DNA from: Pseudoduganella umbonata
GTDB taxonomy: Bacteria; Pseudomonadota; Gammaproteobacteria; Burkholderiales; Burkholderiaceae_D
Assembly (NCBI RefSeq): GCF_014192225.1
Contig: NZ_JACHXS010000011.1
Coordinates: 217,865 to 281,864, forward strand
Direction: 5' to 3'
DNA: 64,000 bases
A program made the position numbers and the translations under genes. The notes below the pieces were generated by a model. That model searched no databases and was not told where the DNA came from. It was given only the letters and a program-made list of their open reading frames with translations. Below, one piece after another: positions 6,861 to 16,451 of this stretch; position 1 is the first letter of the stretch; each line of letters opens with the position of its first letter.

Positions 6861-8657
6861 ATGACCGACCGCCGCCGCTTCCTGATCAATGCACCGCTCG
6901 GCCTGCTGGCCGCCACCACCGCCACTACGGCCACCACGGCAGCCGCCGCGGCCGAACCGCCCGGCACCGCCGGCGCCCCGCCCACCTTCGCCGCGCTGCC
7001 GCCAGCCGGGCCGCAGGTGTCGCCCGCCACGTTCGCGGAAGCGGAAAAGCTGCTGCAGGTGACGATGACGCCGGCCCAGCGCCAGATGGCCGCGCAGGTC
7101 TGGCCCACCACGCTGGCCGGACTGGCGAAACGCCGCACCGGCCCGAACAAGGTGACTATCGACGACAGTGTGGTACCGATGTCGCGCTTCGACCCGCTGC
7201 TGCCGGGAATGAAGGCCGGCCCGGCGCGCGCCCGCTTCGTGCGCGGCTTTGCCGACCCCGGGGCGCTGCCCGCCAGCGATGCCGACATTGCCTACGCCAG
7301 CGTGGCGCAGCTGTCGCGCTGGATCGAAGCGCGCAAGCTCACCTCCGAGCGGCTCACGCAGATCTACCTGGCACGCTGCCGCCAGTTCGATCCGCGGCTG
7401 CGCGCCATCATCACGCTGCTGCCGGAGCAGGCGCTGGAACAGGCGCGCGCGGCCGACCGGGAAATCGCCGCCGGCCGCTACCGCGGACCGCTGCACGGCA
7501 TTCCTTACGGCGTGAAGGACTTATTGGATACGGCCGGCATCGCCACGACCTGGGGTGCCGAACCGCTGAAGGAGCGCACGCCCGTTACCGACGCCACCGT
7601 TGTCACGCGCCTGCGCGAAGCGGGCGCCGTACTGCTGGCCAAGCTGTCGCTGGGCGCGCTGGCGATGAACGACATCTGGTTCGGCGGCCAGACGATGAAT
7701 CCGTGGCTGCCCGAGGAAGGCGCATCGGGATCCAGCGCCGGCCCCGGCGCGGCGATGGCGGCGGCGCTGGTGGCATTCACGATCGGCAGCGAAACGGGCG
7801 GTTCGATCGTCAGCCCCAGCACGCGCTGTGGCGTGACCGGCCTGCGCCCGACATTCGGCCGCGTGCCGCGCACCGGCGCGATGACGCTGTGCTGGTCGCT
7901 CGACAAGCTGGGCCCGATGACGCGCTCGGTGGAGGATGCCATGCTGGTGCTCGATGCAATCGCCGGGCCGGACGCGGGCGACGTGGCCAGCGTGCAGGCG
8001 AAACTCGATTTCGATCCCGCCGTGCCGGTGCGTGGCCTGCGCGTCGGCTACCTGCCCGAGTGGATGAAGGAAGGCACGGATATCGACCGCGCCGCGCTGG
8101 ACCTGGCCCGCAAGGCCGGCATGAAACCGGTGCCGGTGGCGCTGCCGGACTGGCCCTACGGGTCGCTGAACACCATCCTGTTCGCGGAAGCCGCCGCCGC
8201 ATTCGAGGAATGGACGTTCTCCGGCAAGATGGAGCTGCTGTCGGAGCAAACCCCGGATGCCTGGCCGAACCTGCTGCGCGAGGCACGCTTCCTGTCCGCC
8301 GTCGATTTCGTGCAGGCCGACCGGATGCGCCGCATGGTCGCGCAGCACATGGCGACCGTCTTCAAGCAGATCGACGTGCTGCTGGTGCCGTCGCTGCGCG
8401 ACGAGATGCTGGTGATTTCCAACCATACCGGCCACCCTTCGCTGACCTTGCGCACCGGTTTCGTGCAGGTCAGCGAGGCACGCAGCGACTGGGCACCCCA
8501 CCCTTCTCGGCCGGTACCGAAGTTCTCGCCGCCACGGCGCGTGCCGCACGGCGTCACGCTGATCGGCGGCCTGTTCGACGAAGGCACGCTGGCGCGCGCC
8601 GGCATGGCCCTCGAGCGGCTGGCCGGCGTGGCCGGCGAGCGCCCGCCGGGCTTCTGA
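6861..8657 (+). CDS. Amidase-signature hydrolase with Tat-like signal
   Basis: This 598-aa protein has the amidase-signature fold with the complete Ser-cisSer-Lys triad: Lys219 in HGIPYGVKD, cis-Ser291 in GASGSSAG and the nucleophile Ser315 in GSETGGSI. The 24-residue gap between the two serines matches fatty-acid amide hydrolase and GatA. It should hydrolyse a carboxamide; the substrate cannot be told. The N-terminus MTDRRRFL followed by an Ala/Thr-rich hydrophobic stretch looks like a twin-arginine signal, so a periplasmic location is likely, unlike GatA. About 100 extra residues precede the catalytic domain. The gene is divergent from the Mo-hydroxylase pair, itself Tat-dependent, so both might serve periplasmic catabolism of an N-containing compound. 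This link is inference from position. Confidence 0.9.
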   Translation: MTDRRRFLINAPLGLLAATTATTATTAAAAAEPPGTAGAPPTFAALPPAGPQVSPATFAEAEKLLQVTMTPAQRQMAAQVWPTTLAGLAKRRTGPNKVTIDDSVVPMSRFDPLLPGMKAGPARARFVRGFADPGALPASDADIAYASVAQLSRWIEARKLTSERLTQIYLARCRQFDPRLRAIITLLPEQALEQARAADREIAAGRYRGPLHGIPYGVKDLLDTAGIATTWGAEPLKERTPVTDATVVTRLREAGAVLLAKLSLGALAMNDIWFGGQTMNPWLPEEGASGSSAGPGAAMAAALVAFTIGSETGGSIVSPSTRCGVTGLRPTFGRVPRTGAMTLCWSLDKLGPMTRSVEDAMLVLDAIAGPDAGDVASVQAKLDFDPAVPVRGLRVGYLPEWMKEGTDIDRAALDLARKAGMKPVPVALPDWPYGSLNTILFAEAAAAFEEWTFSGKMELLSEQTPDAWPNLLREARFLSAVDFVQADRMRRMVAQHMATVFKQIDVLLVPSLRDEMLVISNHTGHPSLTLRTGFVQVSEARSDWAPHPSRPVPKFSPPRRVPHGVTLIGGLFDEGTLARAGMALERLAGVAGERPPGF

Positions 8658-8661
8658 TCTG

Positions 8662-8697
8662 GCACCGCCCCAGGCCCGTTTCGCGGCCTGGCGGTGC
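8662..8697 (+). terminator. Probable terminator after the amidase gene
   Basis: A 13-bp GC-rich stem (GCACCGCC..CAGGCC pairing with GGCCTGGCGGTGC, one extra C on the left arm) begins four bases after the stop codon. Only a weak T-run (GCTTTCG) follows. Confidence 0.55.
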
Positions 8698-8784
8698 GCT
8701 TTCGTCGCACATGCCTCGCCCGGACAGACGGAGCGGGGCATGCTCTCCTCATCGACCACCCATCCAGTCCATGAGGAGCAGGCC

Positions 8785-9318
8785 ATGCTGCAACAGATCG
8801 TTATCCACACCCCCTTCCACGTCTGGCTGCTGCTGGCGTTCCTGGTCTGGCGCGGCATCGCCGCCAGCCGCGACCGTGTCGTGCCGCTGCGCCAGGTGTT
8901 CGTGCTCCCGGCGATACTGCTGGCGCTGTCGGTGCACGACATGGCCGGCCGTTTCGCCTTCGCGGGCCTGCCCGCGGCGGGCTGGCTGGCCGGCACGCTG
9001 GCCGCGGCCATGCTGGCCTGGCACTGCACGGTGCCGATGCCTTTGCCTGTTCCCATGCAGCCTGAGCGCACGGCAGGCAGCTCGACCGCTACCGTCATGC
9101 TGCGCGGCAGCTGGCTGCCGCTGGTGCTGATGCTGGCCACGTTCGCGACGAAATACACGGTGGCGGTCGTCTGCATCATCAAGCCGGCGCTGCCTGATGC
9201 CCCCCTGTTTGCCACGGCCGTCTGCACCTTGTACGGCGTATTCAACGGGCTGTTCGCCGGCCGCGCGCTGCGCTGCCTGCCGTGGCCGGGCCGGCGGCAC
9301 ATCGGCGCGCTGTCGTAG
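8785..9318 (+). CDS. Small polytopic membrane protein, DUF6622-like
   Basis: This 177-aa integral membrane protein has about five hydrophobic segments: roughly residues 10-24, 36-52, 57-78, 105-128 and 140-158. It is Leu/Ala rich with short charged loops such as RGIAASRDR. The ATG at 8785 was chosen because a strong Shine-Dalgarno (GAGGAG, 8773-8778) lies six bases ahead; an upstream in-frame ATG at 8740 has none. The pattern resembles the DUF6622 family of Betaproteobacteria, whose function is unknown; this assignment is from memory and tentative. It stands alone between two terminator-like hairpins, so it is probably transcribed by itself. Confidence 0.72.
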   Translation: MLQQIVIHTPFHVWLLLAFLVWRGIAASRDRVVPLRQVFVLPAILLALSVHDMAGRFAFAGLPAAGWLAGTLAAAMLAWHCTVPMPLPVPMQPERTAGSSTATVMLRGSWLPLVLMLATFATKYTVAVVCIIKPALPDAPLFATAVCTLYGVFNGLFAGRALRCLPWPGRRHIGALS

Positions 9319-9354
9319 GCCGCCGGGTACCTGTCCGCGCCGGATCACGGGCGT

Positions 9355-9387
9355 AAAAAAGCCGCCCGGCTTGCGCGGGGCGGCTTT
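9355..9387. terminator. Bidirectional intrinsic terminator
   Basis: An A6 run, a stem AGCCGCCC / GGGCGGCT and a T-run form a terminator usable in both directions. It sits between the converging small membrane protein gene and the RTX gene. Confidence 0.85.
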
Positions 9388-9403
9388 GCGGGTCGGCAGC
9401 TCG

Positions 9404-12400
9404 TTACGACCAGGACAGGTCGAAATCCACCAGCGATGCATCGGCCACACCGGTTAGCGTGGCAATCTGTTTCAACTCCTTGGAGGACACCATCGCGTCC
9501 GCGCTGCTCGACGCGAACTTGAACACGGCGGTCGATACGCCGTTGTCGATCGCGAAGAATGCCACGTCGCCCTTGGCATACGCCTGTGCCGCGTTGCCGA
9601 TCGCTGCCGCGGCGTTACCGCTGTCCAGCTTGTTCGCGTTGACGCCGAACACCACCAGGCCAGCCGCAGCGGAGAAACCACCGGTCTCCCCCCACTGCAC
9701 GGTATCGCTGCCCGCCAGTCCCAGGCCGGACGTCCGGAACGCCAGCGTGTCCGCGTCCACATTGAAATCGGCCACCTTGTCGTGCGAGGCCAGGTCGAGC
9801 ACGAACACGTCGTTGCCCAGGCCGCCCGTCAGCGCGTCGTCACCGGCCCCGCCGTCCAGCGTATCTTTGCCCGCACCGCCGGACAGCTGGTCCTTGCCGC
9901 GACCGCCGCTGAGCAGGTTGTCCATGTCGTTGCCGGTACCGTTGAACGACGAGGTGCCGGTATAGACGAGGTGTTCGACTTGCGCACCCAGTACGTACTT
10001 CGCCAGCGAGGCCAGCACCGTATCGGTCCCCTCGCCCGCCACCTCTGTCACGCCGTCGCCGGCCGCGTTGACAACGTAGACATCGTCGTCGGCGCCGCCG
10101 GTCATCGTGTCGTTGCCGGCACCGCCATCAAGGAAGTCGTTGCCGCTGCCGCCGTCGAGCCTGTCGTTACCGGCACCACCGAGCAGGCTGTCGTCGCCGT
10201 TGCCGCCGTTCAGCACGTCGTTTCCGGCCCCGCCATCGAGCGTGTCGTTACCGTCCAGGCCGGCCAGCGTGTTGGCGGCGGCGTTGCCCGTCAACTTGTT
10301 GGCTTCGCCATTGCCGGTGAGGTTCACTGCCACTTTCGACGTCGCGGTTGCGTGCTCGATGTTTTCCGCCAGCACCCAGGTGGTATTGGCCACCGCGATC
10401 GCGACCTGCACCGTGTCGTTACCGGCGCCGGCAGCTTCGATCACCACGTCGCCCTGGTTGTCGACGACGTAGGTATCGTTGCCGCCCTGGCCGGCCATGG
10501 TATCCGCGCCGATGCCGCCATTGATCGTTTCGCTGCCGGTGGTGCCCGTCAGGGCATCGTTCCACTTGGTCGGGGTGGTCGACACGGCCAGCGTACCGAA
10601 TGCCGCGGTGCCGTCGGCAAACGTGAAGTTTTCCACGTTGCGCGCCACGACCGTCGTCGCGCCGTTGCGCAATTGCACTTCGCTATCGGCGCTGCGGGTG
10701 ATCGCCCAGGCCGCGCGATTACCGGCCAGCACGGCCGTATCGTCGCCGGCGCCGCCGTCGAGCGTGTCTGCGCCCCCACCCGAATCCAGCACGTCGTTGC
10801 CGTCGCCACCGAGCAGGCTGTCGGCACCGGTACCGCCGGTCAGCGTATCGTTGCCGGCCAGGCCGGACAGCTTGCCGCCGCCGTTGCCGTTGACGATCTT
10901 GTTTGCCTCGGCGTTCCCCGTCAAAGTGGCCTTCGCGTTGCCGGTATAGACCAGGTTTTCCACGTTAGCGGCAAGCGTCAGCGTGGCGGCGCCGGACAGC
11001 ACCGTATCGCGGCCATTGCCGGCCAGTTCGGTGACCTTGTCGCCGGTTACGTCGACGATGTAGGTGTCGTCGCCAGCGCCACCGTCGAGCTTGTCGGAAC
11101 CGCGGCCGCCATCCAGCGTGTCGTTGCCGGCGCCGCCGGTCAGCGTGTTGGCGGCAGCGTTGCCGGTCAGCGCGTTGTCCAGGCCGTTGCCGCCCAGGTT
11201 GACCGCGGCCGTCGACGTGATCGTGGCATGCTCGACGTTCTCCCCAAGCACATAGGTGGCGTTGCGCGCAGTCATGGCCACCTGCACCGTGTCAGTGCCG
11301 CTACCGGCCGTTTCCACGATGATATCGCCGACGGCATCGACGACATACGTGTCGTCGCCAGCACCGCCAGCCAGCGTGTCGCTGCCGGCGCCGCCGGACA
11401 GCGTGTCGTTGCCGCTGCTGCCAGTTAGCGCGTTGTTGAGGGCATTGCCGACGCCCAGCCTGCCCGCCGTGCCGGTGATGACCAGGTTTTCGACATTGGC
11501 GACCAGCGTGAAGTCGACGCCGGCGCGCACCGTGTCGATGCCTTCATTGGCTTTCTCGACCACTACTACGCGACTGTCGGCCACGATATACGTGTCGTCG
11601 CCGGCGCCACCTTCCAAGGTATCGGCACCGCCGCCGCCGTCAATCGTGTCGTTGCCGGCGCCGGCGCTGAAGGCCTGGTTACTGTCATCGGCGCCCAGTG
11701 CGGCGAAGTACGCCGCGCTGTCGTTGCCGGCCGTGCCTTCGAGCGTGCCCAGGACCATCAGCGTGACGACCTTGCTGGCCGGGCTCTCCTGCCCCAGCGA
11801 GTCGACGGCAATGGCGCTGAAACGGTGTGCGCCGGCCTTCAGGTCGGCCAGCTGGACACTCCAGCTGCCGTCCGCGCTGGCGGTGACCTGCGCCACCTTG
11901 ACGTCGCCATCGAACAGCGTGATCGTGGCGCCGGCGTCGCCGGTACCGGTCACCAGCAGGTTGCCGGTGGTGAACTTGCCTTCGTCGATCACCATCGCAT
12001 CGGCGCCCCTCATCGGCGCGGCCATCATGACGGCGGCAGCGCCGGTATCGGCAGCCTGCACGGTGAACTGGGGTGCGGCCGGCGGCTCGCCGGTGCTGCT
12101 CGATGCGACGAATTCGGCGGCGCCGTCATAGTCGATCATCTGCTGCCAAACGCGGCTGGCCCCGTCGGGCGCGGTCGTGGTCCAGCTGACGATCACGTGG
12201 CCGTCGGCCGCCTCGGCCACGGCCGGCGCGGCGACCGTGCCCGTGATGGCGACCTGGTTCACCTGCCACGCGGCGCCGGCGGCGGTGCCGTCGGCCTGGT
12301 AGTGGCGGCCCATCACGGTGGTGACGCCGTCGGCCGCGACATTGCTCCACACGACGATGAAGCCGCCGTCGCGCAGGCCCGTTACGGCAGCCTCGTGCTG

Positions 12401-14044
12401 GAAGCCGCTGCTGGCGACCGGGATCGGCGTGCCGACCCGCGTGCCGGCGGCATTGAAGCGCTGCACCATCACGGCATCGTCGGCCGTGGCGGCATTGCCG
12501 TCATCCTGGATCCACGCCACCGCCGTGCCGGCCACGACGGTGCCGGCCTGGCCGTACAGCGTGGCGATGCCGACGCTGCCGACGACGCCCGTGGTGGCCA
12601 GTTTCACTTCGGCGCCCATGGCTTCGCCATCCCAGCGGAACTGCTGCACCAGCACGCCCTGGCTGGTGCCATTGTCGGATTGCCAGGCCACCATGTAGCC
12701 ATTGTCCTGCTCCGCGATCGCGGCGCCGCCCTGCTCGCCGGCAGTCGTGGTATTGACGATGGCAGCGGCCTGCGCCGCGCCATCCCAGCCGAAGCGGGAT
12801 ACGTGCACGTCGGTATCCGCTTGCCACGACACGGCAAAGCCGCCGTCGATGGTGGCGGTGACGGACGGGGTCACCTGGTCGCCGGCACTGCCCAGCACCA
12901 CTTCGGTGCCGTTCCTGCTGCCGTCGGCATTAAAGCGCTGCAACGCGATGTCCCATCCGCTGGCGGTGGCGCTCTGGAAAACGGCAACCCAGCCGCCATC
13001 GTACAACGCGGCAACCACGGGCGCGGCCTGGCTGCCGGCGGTGGCGGTATTAATCTGCGCGACAGCGCCACGCGGCATGCCGTCGGCATCGAACTGGCGG
13101 AAGAACACGCCGCTGCCGTCGGCGTCGCTGCCTTGCCAGGCGATGACATAGGAACCGTCGGCAAGGCCGGTGACGGATTGGGCCCGCGCATTCGCCGCCA
13201 CCAGCGGGTCGATGCCGGTCAGGTCCAGCGTAGTGTCGGAAAACTGCAAGTAGCGGATGCCGACCAGCGTGTCGCTGCCGTCCTGGCTGGCGCGCAGGTC
13301 GCTAACGATGACCCGGCCATCGGCCTGCGTGACGACCCGGTAGTCGCTCTGCCGGCCGGTGAATACGGCCGTGTCCGCGCCGGTACCGCCCACCAGCGTA
13401 TCGTTGCCGCCCGCGCCGCGCAGCACATCGCTGCCGGCGCCGCCGTCCAGTACGTTGTCGCCGTCGTCACCGCCCAACACGTCGGCGAACGCGCTGCCTT
13501 CGAGGTTTTCGATGCTGAGCAGGTGGTCGTAGCCATCGGTCGAGCTCGCGCCGCTCAGCAGACTGGCCGTCACGCCGGACGCCGAGTAAGCGTAGCTGGC
13601 CGTGTCGATGCCAAGGCCGCCGTCGAGCGTGTCGTTGCCGATTCCGCCGGTCAGGACCTCGGCGCCCGCGCTGCCCGTGATGCTGTCGTCGAAGCCGGAG
13701 CCCTGCACGCGCTCGATCGAAACAAGTGTGATGTTGCCGCCCAGAATGCCATCGGCACCGTGGGCCGGCGACTCCAGCAAGGCAGTGCCATTGCCCAGGT
13801 GGATGGTCAGCGCACTGGGCGCCCCGCTGAAATCGACGAGATCGCTACCGGCGCCACCGTCGAGCGTGTCGTTGCCTTCGGAGCCGAAGATCGTATCGTT
13901 GCCTTCGTAACCATACATGACGTCATGGCCGGTGTCCCCCAGCGGGCCGAAGCCGCCGACGAACACATCGCCGAGGTCGGTGCCTTGTTCGACATCATCC
14001 GCGAAACCGCCAAAAACGTAAGGAGCGCCAGTCTTGACCGTCAT
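9404..14044 (-). CDS. Large RTX (haemolysin-type calcium-binding) protein
   Basis: This is a 1546-aa secreted protein rich in Asp, Gly, Ala and Asn, with many nonapeptides of the GGxGxDxxx type (for example GGAGNDTLD, GGAGDDTYI) that bind Ca2+ in a parallel beta-roll. Order: RTX block near the N-terminus (about 40-225); a region of repeated WQ/SW motifs (about 285-640; AWQGSDADG, SWQADTD, AWQSDNG) that looks like a propeller or repeated beta-blade; an Ig-like domain (about 670-765); then a long RTX array with TYVVD-type spacers to about 1430. There is no N-terminal signal peptide. The C-terminus ends in SLVDFDLSWS, compatible with a type I secretion signal. A GGTGG-like ribosome site precedes the ATG. 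No ABC exporter or HlyD gene is adjacent, so export would use one encoded elsewhere. Likely an adhesin or surface/biofilm protein rather than an enzyme, as no catalytic motif is visible. Confidence 0.92.
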   Translation of the reverse strand: MTVKTGAPYVFGGFADDVEQGTDLGDVFVGGFGPLGDTGHDVMYGYEGNDTIFGSEGNDTLDGGAGSDLVDFSGAPSALTIHLGNGTALLESPAHGADGILGGNITLVSIERVQGSGFDDSITGSAGAEVLTGGIGNDTLDGGLGIDTASYAYSASGVTASLLSGASSTDGYDHLLSIENLEGSAFADVLGGDDGDNVLDGGAGSDVLRGAGGNDTLVGGTGADTAVFTGRQSDYRVVTQADGRVIVSDLRASQDGSDTLVGIRYLQFSDTTLDLTGIDPLVAANARAQSVTGLADGSYVIAWQGSDADGSGVFFRQFDADGMPRGAVAQINTATAGSQAAPVVAALYDGGWVAVFQSATASGWDIALQRFNADGSRNGTEVVLGSAGDQVTPSVTATIDGGFAVSWQADTDVHVSRFGWDGAAQAAAIVNTTTAGEQGGAAIAEQDNGYMVAWQSDNGTSQGVLVQQFRWDGEAMGAEVKLATTGVVGSVGIATLYGQAGTVVAGTAVAWIQDDGNAATADDAVMVQRFNAAGTRVGTPIPVASSGFQHEAAVTGLRDGGFIVVWSNVAADGVTTVMGRHYQADGTAAGAAWQVNQVAITGTVAAPAVAEAADGHVIVSWTTTAPDGASRVWQQMIDYDGAAEFVASSSTGEPPAAPQFTVQAADTGAAAVMMAAPMRGADAMVIDEGKFTTGNLLVTGTGDAGATITLFDGDVKVAQVTASADGSWSVQLADLKAGAHRFSAIAVDSLGQESPASKVVTLMVLGTLEGTAGNDSAAYFAALGADDSNQAFSAGAGNDTIDGGGGADTLEGGAGDDTYIVADSRVVVVEKANEGIDTVRAGVDFTLVANVENLVITGTAGRLGVGNALNNALTGSSGNDTLSGGAGSDTLAGGAGDDTYVVDAVGDIIVETAGSGTDTVQVAMTARNATYVLGENVEHATITSTAAVNLGGNGLDNALTGNAAANTLTGGAGNDTLDGGRGSDKLDGGAGDDTYIVDVTGDKVTELAGNGRDTVLSGAATLTLAANVENLVYTGNAKATLTGNAEANKIVNGNGGGKLSGLAGNDTLTGGTGADSLLGGDGNDVLDSGGGADTLDGGAGDDTAVLAGNRAAWAITRSADSEVQLRNGATTVVARNVENFTFADGTAAFGTLAVSTTPTKWNDALTGTTGSETINGGIGADTMAGQGGNDTYVVDNQGDVVIEAAGAGNDTVQVAIAVANTTWVLAENIEHATATSKVAVNLTGNGEANKLTGNAAANTLAGLDGNDTLDGGAGNDVLNGGNGDDSLLGGAGNDRLDGGSGNDFLDGGAGNDTMTGGADDDVYVVNAAGDGVTEVAGEGTDTVLASLAKYVLGAQVEHLVYTGTSSFNGTGNDMDNLLSGGRGKDQLSGGAGKDTLDGGAGDDALTGGLGNDVFVLDLASHDKVADFNVDADTLAFRTSGLGLAGSDTVQWGETGGFSAAAGLVVFGVNANKLDSGNAAAAIGNAAQAYAKGDVAFFAIDNGVSTAVFKFASSSADAMVSSKELKQIATLTGVADASLVDFDLSWS

Positions 14045-14230
14045 TTAATCCACCTTGAGAAAGAAATTTGCCACACGGCAATTTATCATGACTCACGGCG
14101 GATGCATCTATCCCGGCGAACGTATTGCGCTGAATCAGCAAAACATGTTGCTCTGTGGATACACTAAAATCGTTCCGTTGTAAAGGCGCTAAATACAATT
14201 TCTGAATTGCAATGGCGTTCCTGCAACAGC

Positions 14231-14746
14231 TCAGGTATCGACCTTGTGATCTTCGGCTTGCGCTTCCTGCATGGCTTGCGGCTCCATGTGTTCGGCGGCG
14301 ATGTTCAGGCGGATGAAGCCACCCCAGGCCAGCAGCAGCGCGGCGGCGCACAGTCCGATCACGCCGGCGTGCGGCAGCAGTTCGGGATGGCCATGCAGGG
14401 ACTGGAAGGCGGAGACCAGGCATTCGATCGACAGCGACACGACCACCACGACCAGGAAGCGCGACAGGAAACGCCGCACCCGGGTCGGCGTGCTGATGCT
14501 GGCTTCCCGCTGCACCTCTTCTTCCAGTACCGTCTGGCCCAGTTCGAACGACGCGACGGCGATCGTCAACAGGCCGATACATTCGAGGATGCGGATGAAA
14601 CGTGGCGGCGTTTCGGCGTCGACGGCGGCCGTCAGCGCTTCCCAGATTTCCCATGCGGCCATGCCGACGAGAGCGACCCCGCATACGAGAAAAAACACCG
14701 AGACGGCGATATAACCGGCGCCGAACAATTTTTGCAGGACTTTCAT
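14231..14746 (-). CDS. Hypothetical inner-membrane protein with four helices
   Basis: I do not recognise a named family for this 171-aa protein. About four hydrophobic segments are visible (roughly 8-30, 48-66, 92-112 and 128-148). The stretch between the second and third (VLEEEVQREASISTPTRVRRF) is charged, and the C-terminal tail is soluble and acidic (EPQAMQEAQAEDHKVDT). The ATG at 14746 was chosen because GGAG lies five bases upstream. Reading further upstream adds 44 residues with no membrane-protein character, so that extension is rejected. The gene lies upstream of, and on the same strand as, the RTX gene, but 186 bp separate them and the RTX gene has its own ribosome site, so co-function is uncertain. 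Confidence 0.75.
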   Translation of the reverse strand: MKVLQKLFGAGYIAVSVFFLVCGVALVGMAAWEIWEALTAAVDAETPPRFIRILECIGLLTIAVASFELGQTVLEEEVQREASISTPTRVRRFLSRFLVVVVVSLSIECLVSAFQSLHGHPELLPHAGVIGLCAAALLLAWGGFIRLNIAAEHMEPQAMQEAQAEDHKVDT

Positions 14747-14942
14747 GGAGCTCCAGGCATAACGATATGCGGCAATATTCGCACGAGCACGGCAGGGATG
14801 GTCGCACGCGAGGGGCGCTACAGCGGTAAAATTCGTCAAAGCAATAGCGATGCAATGGTTTCGCCGGCAAGTATCCACCGATGACCAAACTTTATTGCAC
14901 CAGTTTTATTCCCGATTACTTCTTCCACCGGTCAGGATCACG

Positions 14943-16349
14943 ATGACGCTCCCCGTTCTGCTCAATCTCGCCACCGCCCTGCTCCTGCTGGGGTTCCTGT
15001 ACCACCAGCAGCGCCGGCATGCCACGTTTACAGTGCGGGTCTTCACGGCGCTCGGCCTCGGCGTGGTGTTCGGCGCGGCATTGCAGGCGCTGTACGGCGC
15101 CGACAGTGCCGCCATCAAGACCACCGGCGAATACCTGGACATCGTCGGCACCGGCTACGTGAAGCTGCTGCAGATGATCGTGATGCCGCTGATCATGGTG
15201 TCGATCGTCGCGGCGATCCTGAAGCTGCGCGATGCCAAGTCGCTGGGCAAGATCAGCGCGCTGACGATCGGTACGCTGATGGCGACCACCGCGGTGGCCG
15301 CGGCGATCGGCATCCTGATGGCCAAGCTGTTCGGGCTGTCGGCGGCGGGACTGACGTCCAGCGCCGCCGAAGTGGCGCGCGGCGCCTACCTCGAAGGCCG
15401 GCTGGCCGACGCCCAGGCCATCTCGCTGCCCAACATGATCCTGTCGTTCATTCCTGCCAACCCGTTCCTCGACATGACAGGCGGGCGCAAGACGTCGACG
15501 ATTGCCGTCGTCATCTTTGCCGTGTTCGTCGGCATCGCGGCGATCGGCATTGCCGACAAGAAGCCGGAGCTGTTCGTGTCGTTCGACCATGCGGTGAAGG
15601 TGGCGCACGCGATCGTGATGCGCATCGTGACGCTGGTACTGCGGCTGACACCCTATGGCATCTTCGCGTTGATGGCCCAGGTGGTCGCCACGTCCAGCTA
15701 TGCCGACATCCTCGACCTGATCGGCTTCGTGGCAGCTTCCTATTGCGCGCTGCTGCTGATGTTCGGCGTGCACCTGGCCATCGTCGCCGGCACCGGGCTG
15801 AACCCGCTGCGCTTCGCGAAGAAGATCCTGCCGGTGCTGACCTTCGCATTCACGTCGCGCAGCAGCGCGGGTGCGATACCGATGAACGTGCAGACGCAGG
15901 TGCAGCGGCTCGGCACACCGGAAGGCATCGCCAATTTCTCGGCATCGTTCGGCGCCACGATCGGCCAGAACGGTTGCGCCGGCATCTATCCGGCAATGCT
16001 GGCCGTGATGATCGCGCCGACCGTCGGCATCGACCCGTTCACCGTGTCGTTCCTGCTGCCGCTGCTGGCGGTGATCACGATCGGGTCGGTCGGCGTGGCC
16101 GGCGTCGGTGGCGGTGCCACATTCGCCGCGCTGATCGTGCTTTCCTCGATGAACCTGCCGGTGGCGCTGGCCGGGCTGCTGATCTCGATCGAGCCGCTGA
16201 TCGACATGGGCCGCACCGCGCTGAACGTCTCCGGCGCGATCACGGCCGGCACGCTGACCTCGCGCGTGATGGGCGAAACGGATGTCGCCATCTTCGAGCG
16301 CGACGACGATGCGGAAGTGGATAGCGAATCGGAAATCACGCCCGCCTGA
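14943..16349 (+). CDS. tcyP: L-cystine:cation symporter TcyP
   Basis: This 468-aa member of the dicarboxylate/amino acid:cation symporter family is closest in pattern to E. coli TcyP (YdjN), which imports L-cystine (and S-sulfocysteine) as a sulfur source. Diagnostic stretches include GYVKLLQMIVMPL, LTFAFTSRSSAGAIP, FGATIGQNGCAGIYPAML and SIEPLIDMGRTALNVSG. These cover the two re-entrant hairpins and the substrate/Na+ sites of the fold. The length matches TcyP (463 aa). The start at 14943 follows AGGA at a good distance; an in-frame ATG 31 codons upstream adds a polar segment that TcyP proteins lack. A short acidic tail (RDDDAEVDSESE) closes the protein. It is single or leads a loose operon with the phosphatase gene about 100 bp downstream. 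Confidence 0.93.
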   Translation: MTLPVLLNLATALLLLGFLYHQQRRHATFTVRVFTALGLGVVFGAALQALYGADSAAIKTTGEYLDIVGTGYVKLLQMIVMPLIMVSIVAAILKLRDAKSLGKISALTIGTLMATTAVAAAIGILMAKLFGLSAAGLTSSAAEVARGAYLEGRLADAQAISLPNMILSFIPANPFLDMTGGRKTSTIAVVIFAVFVGIAAIGIADKKPELFVSFDHAVKVAHAIVMRIVTLVLRLTPYGIFALMAQVVATSSYADILDLIGFVAASYCALLLMFGVHLAIVAGTGLNPLRFAKKILPVLTFAFTSRSSAGAIPMNVQTQVQRLGTPEGIANFSASFGATIGQNGCAGIYPAMLAVMIAPTVGIDPFTVSFLLPLLAVITIGSVGVAGVGGGATFAALIVLSSMNLPVALAGLLISIEPLIDMGRTALNVSGAITAGTLTSRVMGETDVAIFERDDDAEVDSESEITPA

Positions 16350-16451
16350 AGCGGCCCGGCCGCGCCGGCGCGCGCGGTTGTGCACCATCTCGCGCCACTG
16401 TTTTGCAGTTTCGTCTAGTATTCGCAAACCGAATTCTCGAGACGAGCGGCG

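Noticed and set aside
7521..9302. 593-codon minus-strand open frame opposite the amidase
   Set aside because: No domain or ribosome site; the amidase triad is on the plus strand.
9404..14044. RTX cytotoxin or protease
   Set aside because: No acylation site region, pore-forming hydrophobic domain or HExxH motif is visible, and no activator or exporter gene is adjacent.
9782..14167. Long plus-strand open frames opposite the RTX gene
   Set aside because: They are produced by the regular codon pattern of RTX repeats; composition is Val/Ala/Gly/His repeats without meaning.
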